A stretch of 64,000 bases of DNA from Tritrichomonas musculus (GCA_039105265.1 JAPFFF010000002.1:7936001-8000000), one strand, 5' to 3'. Numbered from the stretch's first letter, positions 39,001 to 48,972 are shown. The notes: generated by a model from the sequence alone, not told the origin. Translations and numbers: made by a program.

Positions 39001-41354
39001 CTAAAACTACAAAAGATAACGAAAAACAAGTACGTACTCGATCTCTCAATGTAGATGAAGAGCAAAAAGAAGCTACACAAGAACCAAAGAAAACAACTCA
39101 AAAACAAAAACAACAAACAACTAAGAAACAACCAGCAACAACAACTACAGCAAAGAAACAACAACAACAAAAACAAGCTACAGAACCAACCTCTAAAACA
39201 ACATCCAAAGCATCATCATCAACTTCAGCCAAGAAACAACCAGCCACAAAGAAGACAGCTGATACTACTAAGCCAATTTCAGGCAAACCATCAACAAGAG
39301 AACCGAAACTTGATAAAAACAATAAAAAGAATTATGCCGATAATCAACCTTGGGTTATTCATGAAGAAGATGATGCACAATTAGAAAAGAAGAAACCAAC
39401 AACAACAAGCAGATCAGCTAAAGTTAATAATAATAATACAAAGAAGCAACCAGCAACAAAGTCAACTTCAAACAAAGAAGAACCAAAGAAGACAACAACC
39501 TCAACAAGTCAAAACAAGAAAGATACAAAGAAGCCTTCATCAACATCAACAACAAACAAAGCTTCAACTTCATCCTCAAAAACAGCTTCTAAGAAAGAAG
39601 AACCAAAGAAGACAACAACGACAAATAAGAAGTCAACTTCTTCAAAGAAAGCAACATTAGAACCTGAAAATGAAGTTACAAGTCGAAAACAAACAAAGAC
39701 AAAAAGTGCTCCTCTTGATAAGAATGATCCTAAGAATTATGCAGACAACCAACCATGGGTTGTTCATGATGAAAAAGAAAATGCAACAAGCAGCAGCAAG
39801 AAGAAACCATCAACATCATCACAACATAAAACAGAACCAAAGAAATCAACAACAACTTCAAGAAGCGTTTCTTCTAAACAATCAAAGCCTTCTTCATCAA
39901 CCGATAAGAAGCAACAATCATCATCATCAAGCAAGAAGAAACCATCAACAACAACAACATCATCAACTACTAAGAAAGAAACAGAAAAGAAACAATCAGC
40001 AACAACATCAGACAACAAGAAGAAACCAACAACAACAACAACAAGGTCTGTTAGTAATAAATCACAACAGAAACCAACTAAAAACACACAGAAGAAAGAA
40101 AAGCCAACAAGTAGAAATGATTCATTAGATGATCTTCCAGCCAAAGTCAGAAATTCACCAATTGGAAAGAAAATCCAAAAAGCAGAGAAAGAAACAAGCG
40201 TAATTTGGGTTGAACAAGGAATTCTTAATTCTACTCTTGCAGGATTCCCAATTCTTTCTGATTCAAAGGACGAACTTTATGGTGAAAATGACATGCGAAA
40301 GTACATTAAGAAAAATATTGATGATCACAGAGGAGACGATTCAGATTATCATTTTAAAGTCTGTATCGTAGGACCTCAAGGAGGAGGTAAATCAACCTTC
40401 TTAAGTCTCTTTACAGACGAACTTCTTAAAGACATGATAAACAACGATGCTTGGAAATCAACCTTTGTTTTCATTTTCGATTTCTGCAAGCTTGAACCAT
40501 GCCTTACTAATCCAGAAGAAGTTTACAAGAACATTATCCAAACTTCAATTAGTTGCATTTCTTGGTCACGCTCTCCACTGTTCAAGTACAAGAGACAACT
40601 CGACAACTACTTCAATTCGATCAGGCAATCATCAAGTCCACCTAAAGAATTCCCTGCTGACGCGAATTTAAGCGACGATGAAATCAGTAAAATTGACGAA
40701 ATAATCGATCGTGAAGCTGTCCAAAACATCGCTAATGAAATTCATCAGACTTGGAATGATCAATCAAATCCAAGCGACATTTACAAGCTTATCTTTGAGA
40801 TTCCAAATAAACTTTCTGAAGCTTGCAGATTTGAAAAATCTATTTATATCCTTGATCATGTCGATGATTGCACACTTGAGAAAAATGATGAAAACCAATC
40901 TAATGAAGAAGTTGCTCCATTGAAAGATATTATATCAGATTTGTTGGATAATGCTAATTGTATCGTTTCTTGCCACGATTCTAATCATTTCATCGAGGTT
41001 AAGAAAGACTTTGAGAGAATTGATATCGCTACTATTGTTGACCAGAAAAATGCCAAAAATAAGAATTATAATTTTAGCGTCCAGATTAAAGAAAAACCTA
41101 AAAACAATTTGAATTTGACAGTTGATCACTGCCAAGGCGCACCTGCTTTGCTCTGCACTTGGAACAAAATGATCAAAACTGCAGATTCCTTAAATAAGGC
41201 TAAAAGTAATGAAAAGAAAGAATTAAATGATAAATTAAAGGAACTTACACAGAATTTAGTTAATGCGGTGTTCGCAGGTGAGATAAACACCAGCGGTGAA
41301 GATAAAACTGTTGAAAGCGTAAAGTTGTTAGATAGGAAAAAGCCAACAAAGTAA
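36072..41354 (+). CDS. YADxxPWV-repeat protein with C-terminal P-loop ATPase domain
   Basis: The 1,760-aa protein has an acidic Gln/Glu/Asn-rich N-terminal half carrying nine copies of a motif of the type GEDGRNYADSAPWVVQDE (from about residue 300 to 860), separated by Glu/Asn/Gln/Pro spacers. A Lys/Thr/Ser-rich basic region (about 910-1370) carries two further copies (NYADNQPWV, near 39330 and 39738). A globular C-terminus (about 1390-1730) contains Walker A GPQGGGKST near residue 1433 and a Walker-B-like IYILDHVDD near 1590, suggesting an AAA/STAND-type ATPase. Nothing comparable is known to me. The conserved motif amid drifting spacers suggests a repeated docking site. No signal peptide or membrane helix is seen. 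Intronless; the ATG at 36072 is first in frame. Confidence 0.8.
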   Translation: MTEEESHDPTQQTEQPQIEQPQPEQPEQAEQTTEQANEQQQTDSSKDQNEEYIDDTLTSMKLRIPPPRRRYATQIAELLDPNLFDFEKGVKINPIQLRKGPRNRMPQQAFQFQDKALFNSITQIRKNPLELRKSPHGRRYSHVVSAAINGESLIANNQLPTNLQYNNEAEDVLGKPPLPRSPENKNKKENGNKNNEEESGFESATSDSSDYEKSMPKSKSSLQDYNELGEGSNSDNGEQKEQKQNPLRTRTAPKRRVSSEVAPLLDQSKNEIKERSINLEPIEGVESNDYQELDRNDTNNYADNQPWVILPGPQTRERSITIEEPYETVGPDGRTYADNAPWVIQDEENPNQLLDPRALQVQERGSPQIEEPEENYQTVGEDGRNYADSAPWVVQDEEALNPQIEGQEVPEQDENQSTPQAQQRGISNNEGQQGGPEENYQTVGEDGRNYADGAPWVVQDEEQLNNQENNQETSEEQENQESANAPIEGQQTPESQGNEEGQQERETNLTENQPEGAEENYQTVGEDGRNYADSAPWVVQDEDQLNNQEENQEDNQETPKDQENPENQETPEAQEGKAGEQERETNLTENQPEGAEENYQTVGEDGRNYADSAPWVVQDEDQLNNQEENQENPEENQEDNQEESQQGQENQGGEEEQERESNLIEGQPEEEENYETIGEDGRKYADSAPWVVQDEDQLNNQEENQENPEENQENPEENQENQENPEENQGGEEEQERESNLIEGQPEEEENYETIGEDGRKYADSAPWVVQDEDQLNNQEENQENPEENQENPEENQENPEENQENPEENQENPEENQGGDEEEQERESNLIEGQPEEEDNYEQIGEDGRKYADNAPWVVQDEDQLINSEEEEQQEQEQGSQEEGGQPSAPPTTTPEEGPQPWVIEDEEKAEDEKDKSISSSPTKPRKIKRNKNAKKVDVSIQTIKSFLSDKEQNEEEAKDNNEAAVTKRSSPSKATKTTKDNEKQVRTRSLNVDEEQKEATQEPKKTTQKQKQQTTKKQPATTTTAKKQQQQKQATEPTSKTTSKASSSTSAKKQPATKKTADTTKPISGKPSTREPKLDKNNKKNYADNQPWVIHEEDDAQLEKKKPTTTSRSAKVNNNNTKKQPATKSTSNKEEPKKTTTSTSQNKKDTKKPSSTSTTNKASTSSSKTASKKEEPKKTTTTNKKSTSSKKATLEPENEVTSRKQTKTKSAPLDKNDPKNYADNQPWVVHDEKENATSSSKKKPSTSSQHKTEPKKSTTTSRSVSSKQSKPSSSTDKKQQSSSSSKKKPSTTTTSSTTKKETEKKQSATTSDNKKKPTTTTTRSVSNKSQQKPTKNTQKKEKPTSRNDSLDDLPAKVRNSPIGKKIQKAEKETSVIWVEQGILNSTLAGFPILSDSKDELYGENDMRKYIKKNIDDHRGDDSDYHFKVCIVGPQGGGKSTFLSLFTDELLKDMINNDAWKSTFVFIFDFCKLEPCLTNPEEVYKNIIQTSISCISWSRSPLFKYKRQLDNYFNSIRQSSSPPKEFPADANLSDDEISKIDEIIDREAVQNIANEIHQTWNDQSNPSDIYKLIFEIPNKLSEACRFEKSIYILDHVDDCTLEKNDENQSNEEVAPLKDIISDLLDNANCIVSCHDSNHFIEVKKDFERIDIATIVDQKNAKNKNYNFSVQIKEKPKNNLNLTVDHCQGAPALLCTWNKMIKTADSLNKAKSNEKKELNDKLKELTQNLVNAVFAGEINTSGEDKTVESVKLLDRKKPTK
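37150..38660 (+). repeat. Nested tandem repeats in the YADxxPWV gene
   Basis: Long units each contain one YADxxPWV motif. Units starting near 38048 and 38282 are almost identical over 234 bp, and the next (from about 38552) follows after 270 bp. Within spacers a 21-bp unit encoding ENPEENQ is reiterated two to six times. Unit number probably varies between strains. Long antisense open frames here are by-products. Confidence 0.9.
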
Positions 41355-42718
41355 ATATAACAAAAACAAAACAAAAAAAAAAAGCTAAAAAATTATAAAT
41401 AAATGAAATTATTTTTATATTTTTTTCCCCCATTTTTGTTTTACTCATATTTTTTATTTCTTTCAATTATATGAAATAAAAAAGATCATAAACCATAGAA
41501 TTTGATGATTACAACTTTTTCACATAAATCTTTTTATGCGTCATTTTAGACGTATTATAAGCTTAAATAATTCATATTACTTCTAAAATGAAATATTGAA
41601 TTAGACCAAATGTTTATTTTTTTAATTGAATTTTTGAATGATAAGTGGGTATTACAACTGAAAAAGTTTCATTCATTATTAACCCTATAATTTTTTTATA
41701 ACAATTTTTATATATAACAATTTCTTGAAAGAATATTACATTATTACATATAATTTATTCAGATTTTTAAAAAATTAATTTTGAATTTGAATTACAAATA
41801 ATTCTGATAATTCTTTTTATAAATTCAATGATAATATAAAATGCTTTTAGCAAAGATACTCTGAAATCTTATATAAATAAGTGCTAATATCCATATGCTA
41901 GATTGAAATATCTTAGATATTCCAATATAAAAAATAGCTAGATCATTTTGTTTTTTTTTCATTTTATCATTTTCGATCATATTTCTAAAACAAATCCTTC
42001 TAAGAGTAATTTAAATAAAAAATAAGTTTAATTTTAAACAGATACAATATAAAAATTGTATTAATGAATTGAGAATTGGTCCACATTTTTTTTTTTTAAA
42101 AAAAAACAATAATTAGAAAACTAGCTTCTGCATATAGGCTTAATGTGATTAGTTTTGGTAAATCTACAACATACGACTATAATGTTAATTTCAAAATATG
42201 GTCAAAATGCAAACAATTATAAATAAACAAAAACATTCAAAACAATAAAGCTCATTTTCTTTATTACCAATGCATTTATAGCATTTAAATTATGCAAGCA
42301 TTTTTGAAGTAATGTCTATTTCAATTGTCCCCTCAGAAATCGATTTATAAAGGTGAATTGAAAAAAATTAAACTTTTACTCACTAAAAATAAAATATCAA
42401 TAATATGATATATATTGCATTTACATCGAAAAACTAATAAAAATTATGAAAAAACACTTTTCTGAGAGTTTTTAATTGAAAAAAACATCAAAGTTCTCAA
42501 AATTAAAATGATTGTAACTTTTTTAATAATCCTCTTTTTGAGAGTATTTGCAATATTGAAAAAGTTAGAATAATTTTTTTCTAAAGCATTTTGCTTGAAT
42601 TTATTTGAAAAATGATAATGTAACTTTTTGAAAGTTTGATTTTTCGAATCATTTTGTACATTGCGTGCAACGTAATCAAATACACACTTTACTTTTTATA
42701 CAAATATAAAGAATAAGA
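41355..42718. other. 1.4-kb A/T-rich intergenic region upstream of the Myb gene
   Basis: No gene is supported. It contains several long A and T runs and GAAAAAGTT words near 41660 and 42558. A related AACTTTTTGAAAGTTT patch lies near 42622, about 90 bp before the Myb ATG. Their role is unproven. Confidence 0.5.
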
Positions 42719-43663
42719 ATGATTCAAATAGAAACAACTATTCACTATTTACCCTATCCACAAGATCAAGAATTTTTCAATCATAAAGTGAATGAAGAAC
42801 AAGAAATAAATGAAAACACCTTATCATCACCCATCTCTGGTCAATTTTTTGGTTTAATGTTACCAGAAAGCAATAAATCATACCCAATCTCCGTTTCTTT
42901 ATTTGACGAGAACCACGTAAATTACACCGAAGAAATTAACAATAATGAGATTTCTACTAATAGTTCATTAGAAGCATGTTATGAACCAAGCCTTAATTCA
43001 TATTCATCTATTAGACGATCAACAGAGAAGAAATCAATATCAGATCAAATTACATTATCAGAAACCTCTTTAAGTTCACAAAACGGAACTATAGAAATTG
43101 GATCATCAGCACCATCAAGGCCAATAACTTGCTCAAGAACTCGTTGGACCAAAGAAGAAGAAGAAACATTGATCAAGCTTGTTGAAAGAGCGGGTGCTCG
43201 AAGGTGGAACCAAATTGCTTCTGTCCTTAAAACTAAGACGGCAAAGCAGTGCAGAGACCATTATGCTAATTGCCTTGATCCTGAAATTAAGAATTCTCTT
43301 TGGACGGTTGAAGAAGAGCGTGTATTATTAATGAAATATCAAGAGTATGGCACACACTGGTCTGGTATAAAGAAATTCTTACCAGGAAGGACAACCTCAA
43401 TGATTAAAAATTATGTAACAATGTTATTAAAGAAAAATGAAAGAGGTTTATCTCATGAATTTCAAGAAATCACACAAGGTCAAACATCAAATGAACAAGC
43501 TGAAGAATCAAGTTCATGCGGCAATAGTAATGCAGGCTCTGACACTGATGACCATAATTTCTCATTAAATATGGATGATAATCAGACAAAATATAATAAA
43601 TTCAGTTGTCTTGATATTGACTGCCTTTTAAATAGGCCCAAAGGCGGTGTTCCTTTTGCTTAA
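42719..43663 (+). CDS. Two-repeat Myb DNA-binding protein (R2R3-like)
   Basis: The 314-aa protein has two adjacent Myb repeats at about residues 140-240. The first has W-T-K-E-E-E-E-T-L with WNQIASVLKTKTAKQCRDHYANCL, the second LWTVEEERVLL with HWSGIKKFLPGRTTSMIKNYV, each with regularly spaced aromatic residues and a recognition helix. In trichomonads, Myb proteins of this form regulate promoters and bind the core promoter. Flanking regions (Ser/Asn/Glu-rich N-terminus, acidic Ser-rich C-terminus) look like disordered activation or regulatory segments. Nuclear localisation is expected but not tested. The ATG at 42719 is the first in frame. Confidence 0.9.
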   Translation: MIQIETTIHYLPYPQDQEFFNHKVNEEQEINENTLSSPISGQFFGLMLPESNKSYPISVSLFDENHVNYTEEINNNEISTNSSLEACYEPSLNSYSSIRRSTEKKSISDQITLSETSLSSQNGTIEIGSSAPSRPITCSRTRWTKEEEETLIKLVERAGARRWNQIASVLKTKTAKQCRDHYANCLDPEIKNSLWTVEEERVLLMKYQEYGTHWSGIKKFLPGRTTSMIKNYVTMLLKKNERGLSHEFQEITQGQTSNEQAEESSSCGNSNAGSDTDDHNFSLNMDDNQTKYNKFSCLDIDCLLNRPKGGVPFA

Positions 43664-44277
43664 TTTCGTTGTATGTTAAATATTTGAATTTTTATAATAT
43701 GACTTATTTTTTTTTTCTATAATTTTATTTAATATTCTCTCTCATTTATTTATACTAGCCTTTTAATGCCTATTCTGCTATTTTGTGCTGATTTTGCTGA
43801 TATCTTTTTTTTTATATAATAGTATCTGCTAATCATTTAGAATCAATTTGGATTTACTTTCATTTTTAATATGTATATCAGAAATTATTTTTTAATTTTT
43901 TTATTTTTCTATTAATTTTGATATTATTTCTTTGATCGAAAAGCAAACAATGAATAATTCCATAATAAAGGAAAGTTGCCATATTCTATTTAATATTGTA
44001 CTAGCATATTTTTTTTTTAAAATGATTTAATGAAATAAGAATAATTATTTGAAATTATTATACATCCAAAAAACCTAGAAAGAATATATATCAATATATA
44101 ACAGAATTTATATTAACTCATATATTGAAATCCTTTTATGTAACAAATTACATCATGAATTGAATTCGTATATACTTTAAATTATTAACACACCAAATAA
44201 TTATATAAAACACATAACAATAATATCTAATTTAATAATAATACAAACAAACAAACAAATATACAAGTGATTAAAAA
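43664..44277. other. Convergent intergenic region, A/T-rich
   Basis: About 610 bp between the Myb gene and the minus-strand C2-like gene. Poly-T tracts (near 43706 and 43806) and a short CAAA tract near 44245-44258; no gene seen. Confidence 0.6.
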
Positions 44278-45000
44278 TCAATCTTGTGCATTATTAATGA
44301 TATCAGTAAGCAAATGATCAATCTCTTTCTCTATTTCAGAATATTTTTCTTGGGAAATTTGAAGTGGAATTGTTTTTGAAAATGAATCATCAAGAGAATA
44401 TGATGAAACACTACAAGTCTTTCCATCATCATCTATGCATAATAACATTTGCTGATTTTTCTTACAAGGATCAGATTTTGATGAAACTTCATTCATTCTG
44501 AATATAGGCCGATTTAAACAAGGGGCCGAAGATTCTGCTCTTCTGTGCGCTTTATCCGGCAATATTGGGCTTGAAAAGGTCACATTAGGACATGTCTTTT
44601 TTTGTTTTTTTTTCGAATCTAACAAAATAATATCGCATGTTACTTTAGGCCTTTCTTTGCATTTTTCCAAATTTCGAGAAATGTGATATGGATTTGGTTG
44701 GAATTTATTTAGTTCGAGATCAATAACATTGAAAGAGCCGTATCTCTTAAAATCTGTTCCATTGCTTTTTTCAAATCGAAATGAAAATCTTAATACTTCG
44801 AAATGACCTTTTTTGTATTGCTTAAAATCATGCTCAATAACAATCATATCTTGAAAAGCAACTGAGTTGTTAACACCAATTTGGTATTTATTGGAAATAA
44901 CTGAATTATGACCTGATTTGAGTTTAAGAAAAATTCTATTTGATCTTGATGGTATATCCGTGATAACAATGTTTTTGATGCATATTTTAGCTTTTGGCAT
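44278..45000 (-). CDS. Small C2-like (NT-C2-type) domain protein
   Basis: Of the 240 aa, residues about 3-130 read as an antiparallel beta sandwich: KICIKNIVITDIP, RIFLKLKSG, IVIEHDFKQYKKG, LRFSFRFEKS, YGSFNVIDLELNKF. The pattern (first strand, IPS loop, long basic loop, later NVIDL strand) resembles the NT-C2 family seen in the 11-15 kb gene. The rest is Ser/Lys-rich and ends in an acidic helix. It lacks the Asp cluster of calcium-binding C2 domains, so lipid or protein binding independent of calcium is likelier. Assignment is by pattern only. Confidence 0.55.
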   Translation of the reverse strand: MPKAKICIKNIVITDIPSRSNRIFLKLKSGHNSVISNKYQIGVNNSVAFQDMIVIEHDFKQYKKGHFEVLRFSFRFEKSNGTDFKRYGSFNVIDLELNKFQPNPYHISRNLEKCKERPKVTCDIILLDSKKKQKKTCPNVTFSSPILPDKAHRRAESSAPCLNRPIFRMNEVSSKSDPCKKNQQMLLCIDDDGKTCSVSSYSLDDSFSKTIPLQISQEKYSEIEKEIDHLLTDIINNAQD

Positions 45001-45554
45001 ATGCTAAATACAGAAAATGAAATAATATTTTATATAAAAAAAATTCTGAATATTTTATTTATTTTATTTATAAATTGAATGAATTTATAAATATTTCTAA
45101 CAAATATTTGAGATAAAATTTATTTTTCTAAATCAATTATAAAATTTATTTTTTTTTTTTGAAATTATTTTTTTGGAAAGAATTATGAATAAAATTAATA
45201 AATTTATTGTTAATTAGTATAAGATAGTAATTTAAATTAATATTTTAAAAATTTAATAGGTGATTTATAAAAATATAATATATGTCTTTTTTAATATATT
45301 TGATTAAAAGGATCTATATTAATATTCCTATTATATAATAAGCTATTTGAGATATTTTAATGATTCGATTGAAGTTAAAAGATACATAAGTTTATTAATT
45401 TCATATTATTTAAAGCACGCATCTTTTTGAGAGATTAAGAAATACTTTTCTTAAATGAATCAATCAGATAAAACTATAATCATCTACAACTCTGTTTTTT
45501 AAATGACTTTCTTTGATTTTAAAAAATAAACGGTCGCTCAAAGCCTTTGAGTAA
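45001..45554. other. Divergent intergenic region
   Basis: About 550 bp shared by the C2-like gene (minus) and the ankyrin gene (plus). Very A/T-rich up to 45410; the last 40 bp before the ankyrin ATG are richer in G/C (CGGTCGCTCAAAGCCTTTGAG), with CAAAG and CTTTG forming a small inverted repeat. No other signal. Confidence 0.5.
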
Positions 45555-47633
45555 ATGAATGATGAAAACGTTTTTTATAAGAATTTTTCCTCTGAGGAAA
45601 AACGACGAATAGAAACATCACAGGACATTCTTTCAATTTTCTCACAAATTTCAGATGAAAACATAGAATCATCATTTTCATCATTAGAATCGTTGAATAT
45701 ATTTTCTGACGATTTAATTTTTGAATATATTATTAGAAGGATAGTTATGTTTTGTGAAATGTTTCCGTCCAACATCGATTTATATGTGCGAATTGCCAAA
45801 AAAATCAGTTTAAAATTTCCCAAAATTAAAGAGTCATTATTAATGAATTCATTTCATCGTTATTATTTTTACATTGACTGCAACGAGAGTGGATTTATTC
45901 TATACATGCTATACAGTTGTATTAAAGAAGAACTTTTAACAGCTCATGAATTGATAGAGCAATTCAAAGAACTTTTCAGAACGAAATATCAATTCCATGA
46001 TGACAATGTCTTGTTTTTCATCTATTTTTCACCCGAGCTTGAAGAGAACGACGCTGATTTCTATGAAAAAGTTAAGCAATACACTGAAGGCGTCATTGCA
46101 TCAGACTTGCTGTCGAAGTCCATTCAGCAGTTCTATCTGAATGTCTATTTGGAGATTCTCGTTCAAAATGGCTTTGAAAAACTGAAAAAAATCAGGAATG
46201 AAAAACACATCACAGAGAATCGACTTTTTGAGATCATCTACAACGATGATATTGACAAGCTTCATGATTTCCTTTCAAATCCAGAAAGAAGCGGAAATGA
46301 AGTCATCGTTCATTCTCTCATTTCACCTTATCGAGAAGTTGCGAATAAATTGTCGTTGATTTCGACGGCTGCTTTTACGTCGTCTGTCAAATGTTTTAAG
46401 TACCTCCTGATGAATGGGTCGAAAACGGATGAGGTGTCAAAAACAATGGGGTCACTGGCCCAGGATACAATTGTTGGCGGCAATGTTGAAATCATTCGAT
46501 TCGCGCAACAAAATCGAGTCAATTTTGAAGGCTCGTTATCGACGTGTGCGAATTACTTCAGAAATGATATATTTGAATGGTTGTTTGAAATGAAAGGCAA
46601 CAACATCGATGAACTGACAAAACAGTCACCAACCGGCTCAACCGTTTTTTGCCAATCATGCGGTGTTGGCAATATTGAATTGGCATTGAAATGCATTGAA
46701 ATGGGAGTCGATTTGAACGCCGCAGACATCAATTCTTCGCCAATTATGCAGGCGGTTATTGGCGGTTGCGCTGAAATTATTGACATGCTATTGACCTTCG
46801 GTGACGTGTCAGAAAAAAAACAATCAGAAACAACTCTCATTGAAATTGAAAATGACGATCAAAACGACGAATATAACGATGAATACGAGTATGATTACGA
46901 CAACTTCAATTTTGAAGATAGTCGTTGGTGCTTTTTTGATAAAATAAAACCGTTTTTGTGCATTGAAAATAAATTGAATGCTTACAATGTTTATCATTCA
47001 ATGAAAGATGCTTCTTCTGCTGGACAAACTGACTGCTTGAAATCAATCTACAACCACGGATTCACTGTCGATGTTTCATTGATCATTCGTGCAATTCTTT
47101 ATTCGAGATTTGGCACGCTTTCTTTCCTATTTGAAAAAGTTGATTTCAAAAATGATCCAAGTAATAATGAGTCTTTAATAATGATAATTCAATCAAGGCC
47201 AATTAATGGTCAAAATAAAGATTTTAAAATTGTTCTTAAGAAAAAAAATTTGTTGTTGCACCTCATCAAGTTTTTAGTAAAACAAAACGATGTCGAAATT
47301 GTCAAGCTAACTTTTAGTAAACTGAGTTTTGATTTAGAAGTTGACAAAAACAAAAAGTTCTTGGCTTATGCGCTAAATGATTGTTATGAGACTGATTTGA
47401 AGCTTGAAATGGTTGATACTTTCGGCTTCTTAGTGTTGCATCTCAATGATGAAGATAAAATTGATTTTTTAAAGAATATCAAAGCAAAAGATCTGATCGT
47501 TTTTTTGAAAACATCAATCTTTAAAGATCAGATCATTGAATTTCTTGTTAATTATAAAAATTCCAAAAATATCGCGGATCTTTCATTGCAAGTAAGAAAA
47601 CTATTTGAAACATTGAATTTAATTACACAATAA
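45555..47633 (+). CDS. Ankyrin-repeat protein of the large trichomonad DUF3447-type family
   Basis: The 692-aa protein has a helical N-terminal region (about 1-220) of the type preceding ankyrin repeats in hundreds of trichomonad proteins (FILYMLYSCIKEELLTAHELIEQFKELF). Degenerate ankyrin repeats follow at about 235-430 (AFTSSVKCFKYLLMNGSKTD, GNVEIIRFAQQNRVNFEG, NIELALKCIEMGVDLNAADINSSPIMQAVIGGCAEIIDMLL), then an acidic Asp/Glu/Tyr insert and a second weakly repeated block to about 560. It is a protein-binding scaffold; the partner is unknown. The middle of the gene (about 46100-46800) is richer in GC than its ends. The ATG at 45555 precedes MNDENVFY. Confidence 0.88.
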   Translation: MNDENVFYKNFSSEEKRRIETSQDILSIFSQISDENIESSFSSLESLNIFSDDLIFEYIIRRIVMFCEMFPSNIDLYVRIAKKISLKFPKIKESLLMNSFHRYYFYIDCNESGFILYMLYSCIKEELLTAHELIEQFKELFRTKYQFHDDNVLFFIYFSPELEENDADFYEKVKQYTEGVIASDLLSKSIQQFYLNVYLEILVQNGFEKLKKIRNEKHITENRLFEIIYNDDIDKLHDFLSNPERSGNEVIVHSLISPYREVANKLSLISTAAFTSSVKCFKYLLMNGSKTDEVSKTMGSLAQDTIVGGNVEIIRFAQQNRVNFEGSLSTCANYFRNDIFEWLFEMKGNNIDELTKQSPTGSTVFCQSCGVGNIELALKCIEMGVDLNAADINSSPIMQAVIGGCAEIIDMLLTFGDVSEKKQSETTLIEIENDDQNDEYNDEYEYDYDNFNFEDSRWCFFDKIKPFLCIENKLNAYNVYHSMKDASSAGQTDCLKSIYNHGFTVDVSLIIRAILYSRFGTLSFLFEKVDFKNDPSNNESLIMIIQSRPINGQNKDFKIVLKKKNLLLHLIKFLVKQNDVEIVKLTFSKLSFDLEVDKNKKFLAYALNDCYETDLKLEMVDTFGFLVLHLNDEDKIDFLKNIKAKDLIVFLKTSIFKDQIIEFLVNYKNSKNIADLSLQVRKLFETLNLITQ

Positions 47634-47910
47634 ATATCATATATCTTTTATTTTAATGAATTTTGCTGCTTTTATTTTGTTTATCTTGAATGATATTAAG
47701 ATTTAATGCCTTTATTTTTGTTGATATAATATTGAAATCTAATTTGAAAAAATATAAAATGAATTGATATCTGGTATATTATATATTAAATCGTTAAAAT
47801 TAATATATGATTTTAAAAAAAAAATCATAATAATTAACTATAACAAGTTTAATCGAACAATAAGTAAAATTTCAAGATACAAAAATATCAATAATACTAT
47901 TTTCTGTTGA

Positions 47911-48972
47911 TTAAAAAGGAGGATTCTTAAGCATAACACTTTTTGAAACCACACGCCTCCTTGTCGGAGCAATGATCTTCGGAACTGGTCTCGAAACAGC
48001 ACGAAGACTTTTATCATTCTGCGCAAAAGAATTGATGCTATAGGAAGAAGATTTCCTCTTTTGTAAAGGCACTGAAAAATCTTTTCTTAATTGAAATGTT
48101 GATTCATTCCTTATCCATGAGTGAATAATACAGTCATCAGCTGAAAGTCTCGATTCAGGCTGAATAATTAATAAATGTGAAATTAAATCCGATAGAAAAG
48201 CGCTAAAATAAGATGGAATTGCATATTTAGCACTCACAATCTGATTAATCATCTCGACAGCATTCTTTTGTGAATCCCATGGCATTTGTCCAGAAACCAT
48301 AGTATATAAAATTACACCAAGTGCCCACATATCAGCTTTTGTACCATCGTAAGGCTGATTTTTAATAATCTCCGGGGCCGCAAAAATTGGGGTGCCACAT
48401 TGGGTCATTAATAATTGATATTGAACTAGTTTGTGCGAATAACTAAAATTGGTGATTTTAATCTCATCATCTGCAGTTATAAGAATTGATTCCAAAGTAA
48501 GTTGACGATGAACAACTTTTAATCCATGAAGATACGATATACCTTGCAACATTTTTGTGAATAAGCTGCGTGCATATACTTCGCTTAATCGACCTTCCAT
48601 TGATAAAAGATTTAATAAAGTACCTCTGGCACAGTAATCTTGAACAACAACTAAAAGATGACTAACATTATCACTTTTCTCATCGGTAGAATCCGGGTTT
48701 TCAATCTCAAAATACTCATAAACTTTAAGTATGTTAGGGTGATTAAATGTCTGAACAGTTTTTATCATTGATAAAAGATTGTTCATTATTCCCTTTGCCT
48801 TTAAATCACAAACAGGCATAAATTTGAGAGCATATTTTTTTCCATCTTCAGAATTTGTCGCAAGTTTTTGAACAGAGTTTGGTCCTCTCCCTAAAGTATG
48901 AACAATATTATATTGATGAACTGTATTTGGTATTTCAATCGTTGTATTTGAGCCAGTTCTGTCTATAGGCAT
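47911..48972 (-). CDS. CAMK-like protein kinase homologue lacking catalytic residues (pseudokinase)
   Basis: It is 353 aa from the ATG at 48972; the frame extends one codon further only as TTG. The fold is clear: glycine loop LGRGPNSV, K50 in YALKF, a hinge VQDYCARGTL, GTPIFAAPEI with APE 199-201, and DMWALGVILYTMVSGQMPW. However the catalytic HRD is HRQ (155-157), the following LKxEN is LTLES and the metal-binding DFG is NFS (175-177). Both essential aspartates are therefore missing, so phosphotransfer is unlikely and a regulatory or scaffold role is inferred. The basic C-terminal tail (about 305-353) is Ser/Arg-rich. The next gene diverges, 280 bp away. Confidence 0.93.
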   Translation of the reverse strand: MPIDRTGSNTTIEIPNTVHQYNIVHTLGRGPNSVQKLATNSEDGKKYALKFMPVCDLKAKGIMNNLLSMIKTVQTFNHPNILKVYEYFEIENPDSTDEKSDNVSHLLVVVQDYCARGTLLNLLSMEGRLSEVYARSLFTKMLQGISYLHGLKVVHRQLTLESILITADDEIKITNFSYSHKLVQYQLLMTQCGTPIFAAPEIIKNQPYDGTKADMWALGVILYTMVSGQMPWDSQKNAVEMINQIVSAKYAIPSYFSAFLSDLISHLLIIQPESRLSADDCIIHSWIRNESTFQLRKDFSVPLQKRKSSSYSINSFAQNDKSLRAVSRPVPKIIAPTRRRVVSKSVMLKNPPF

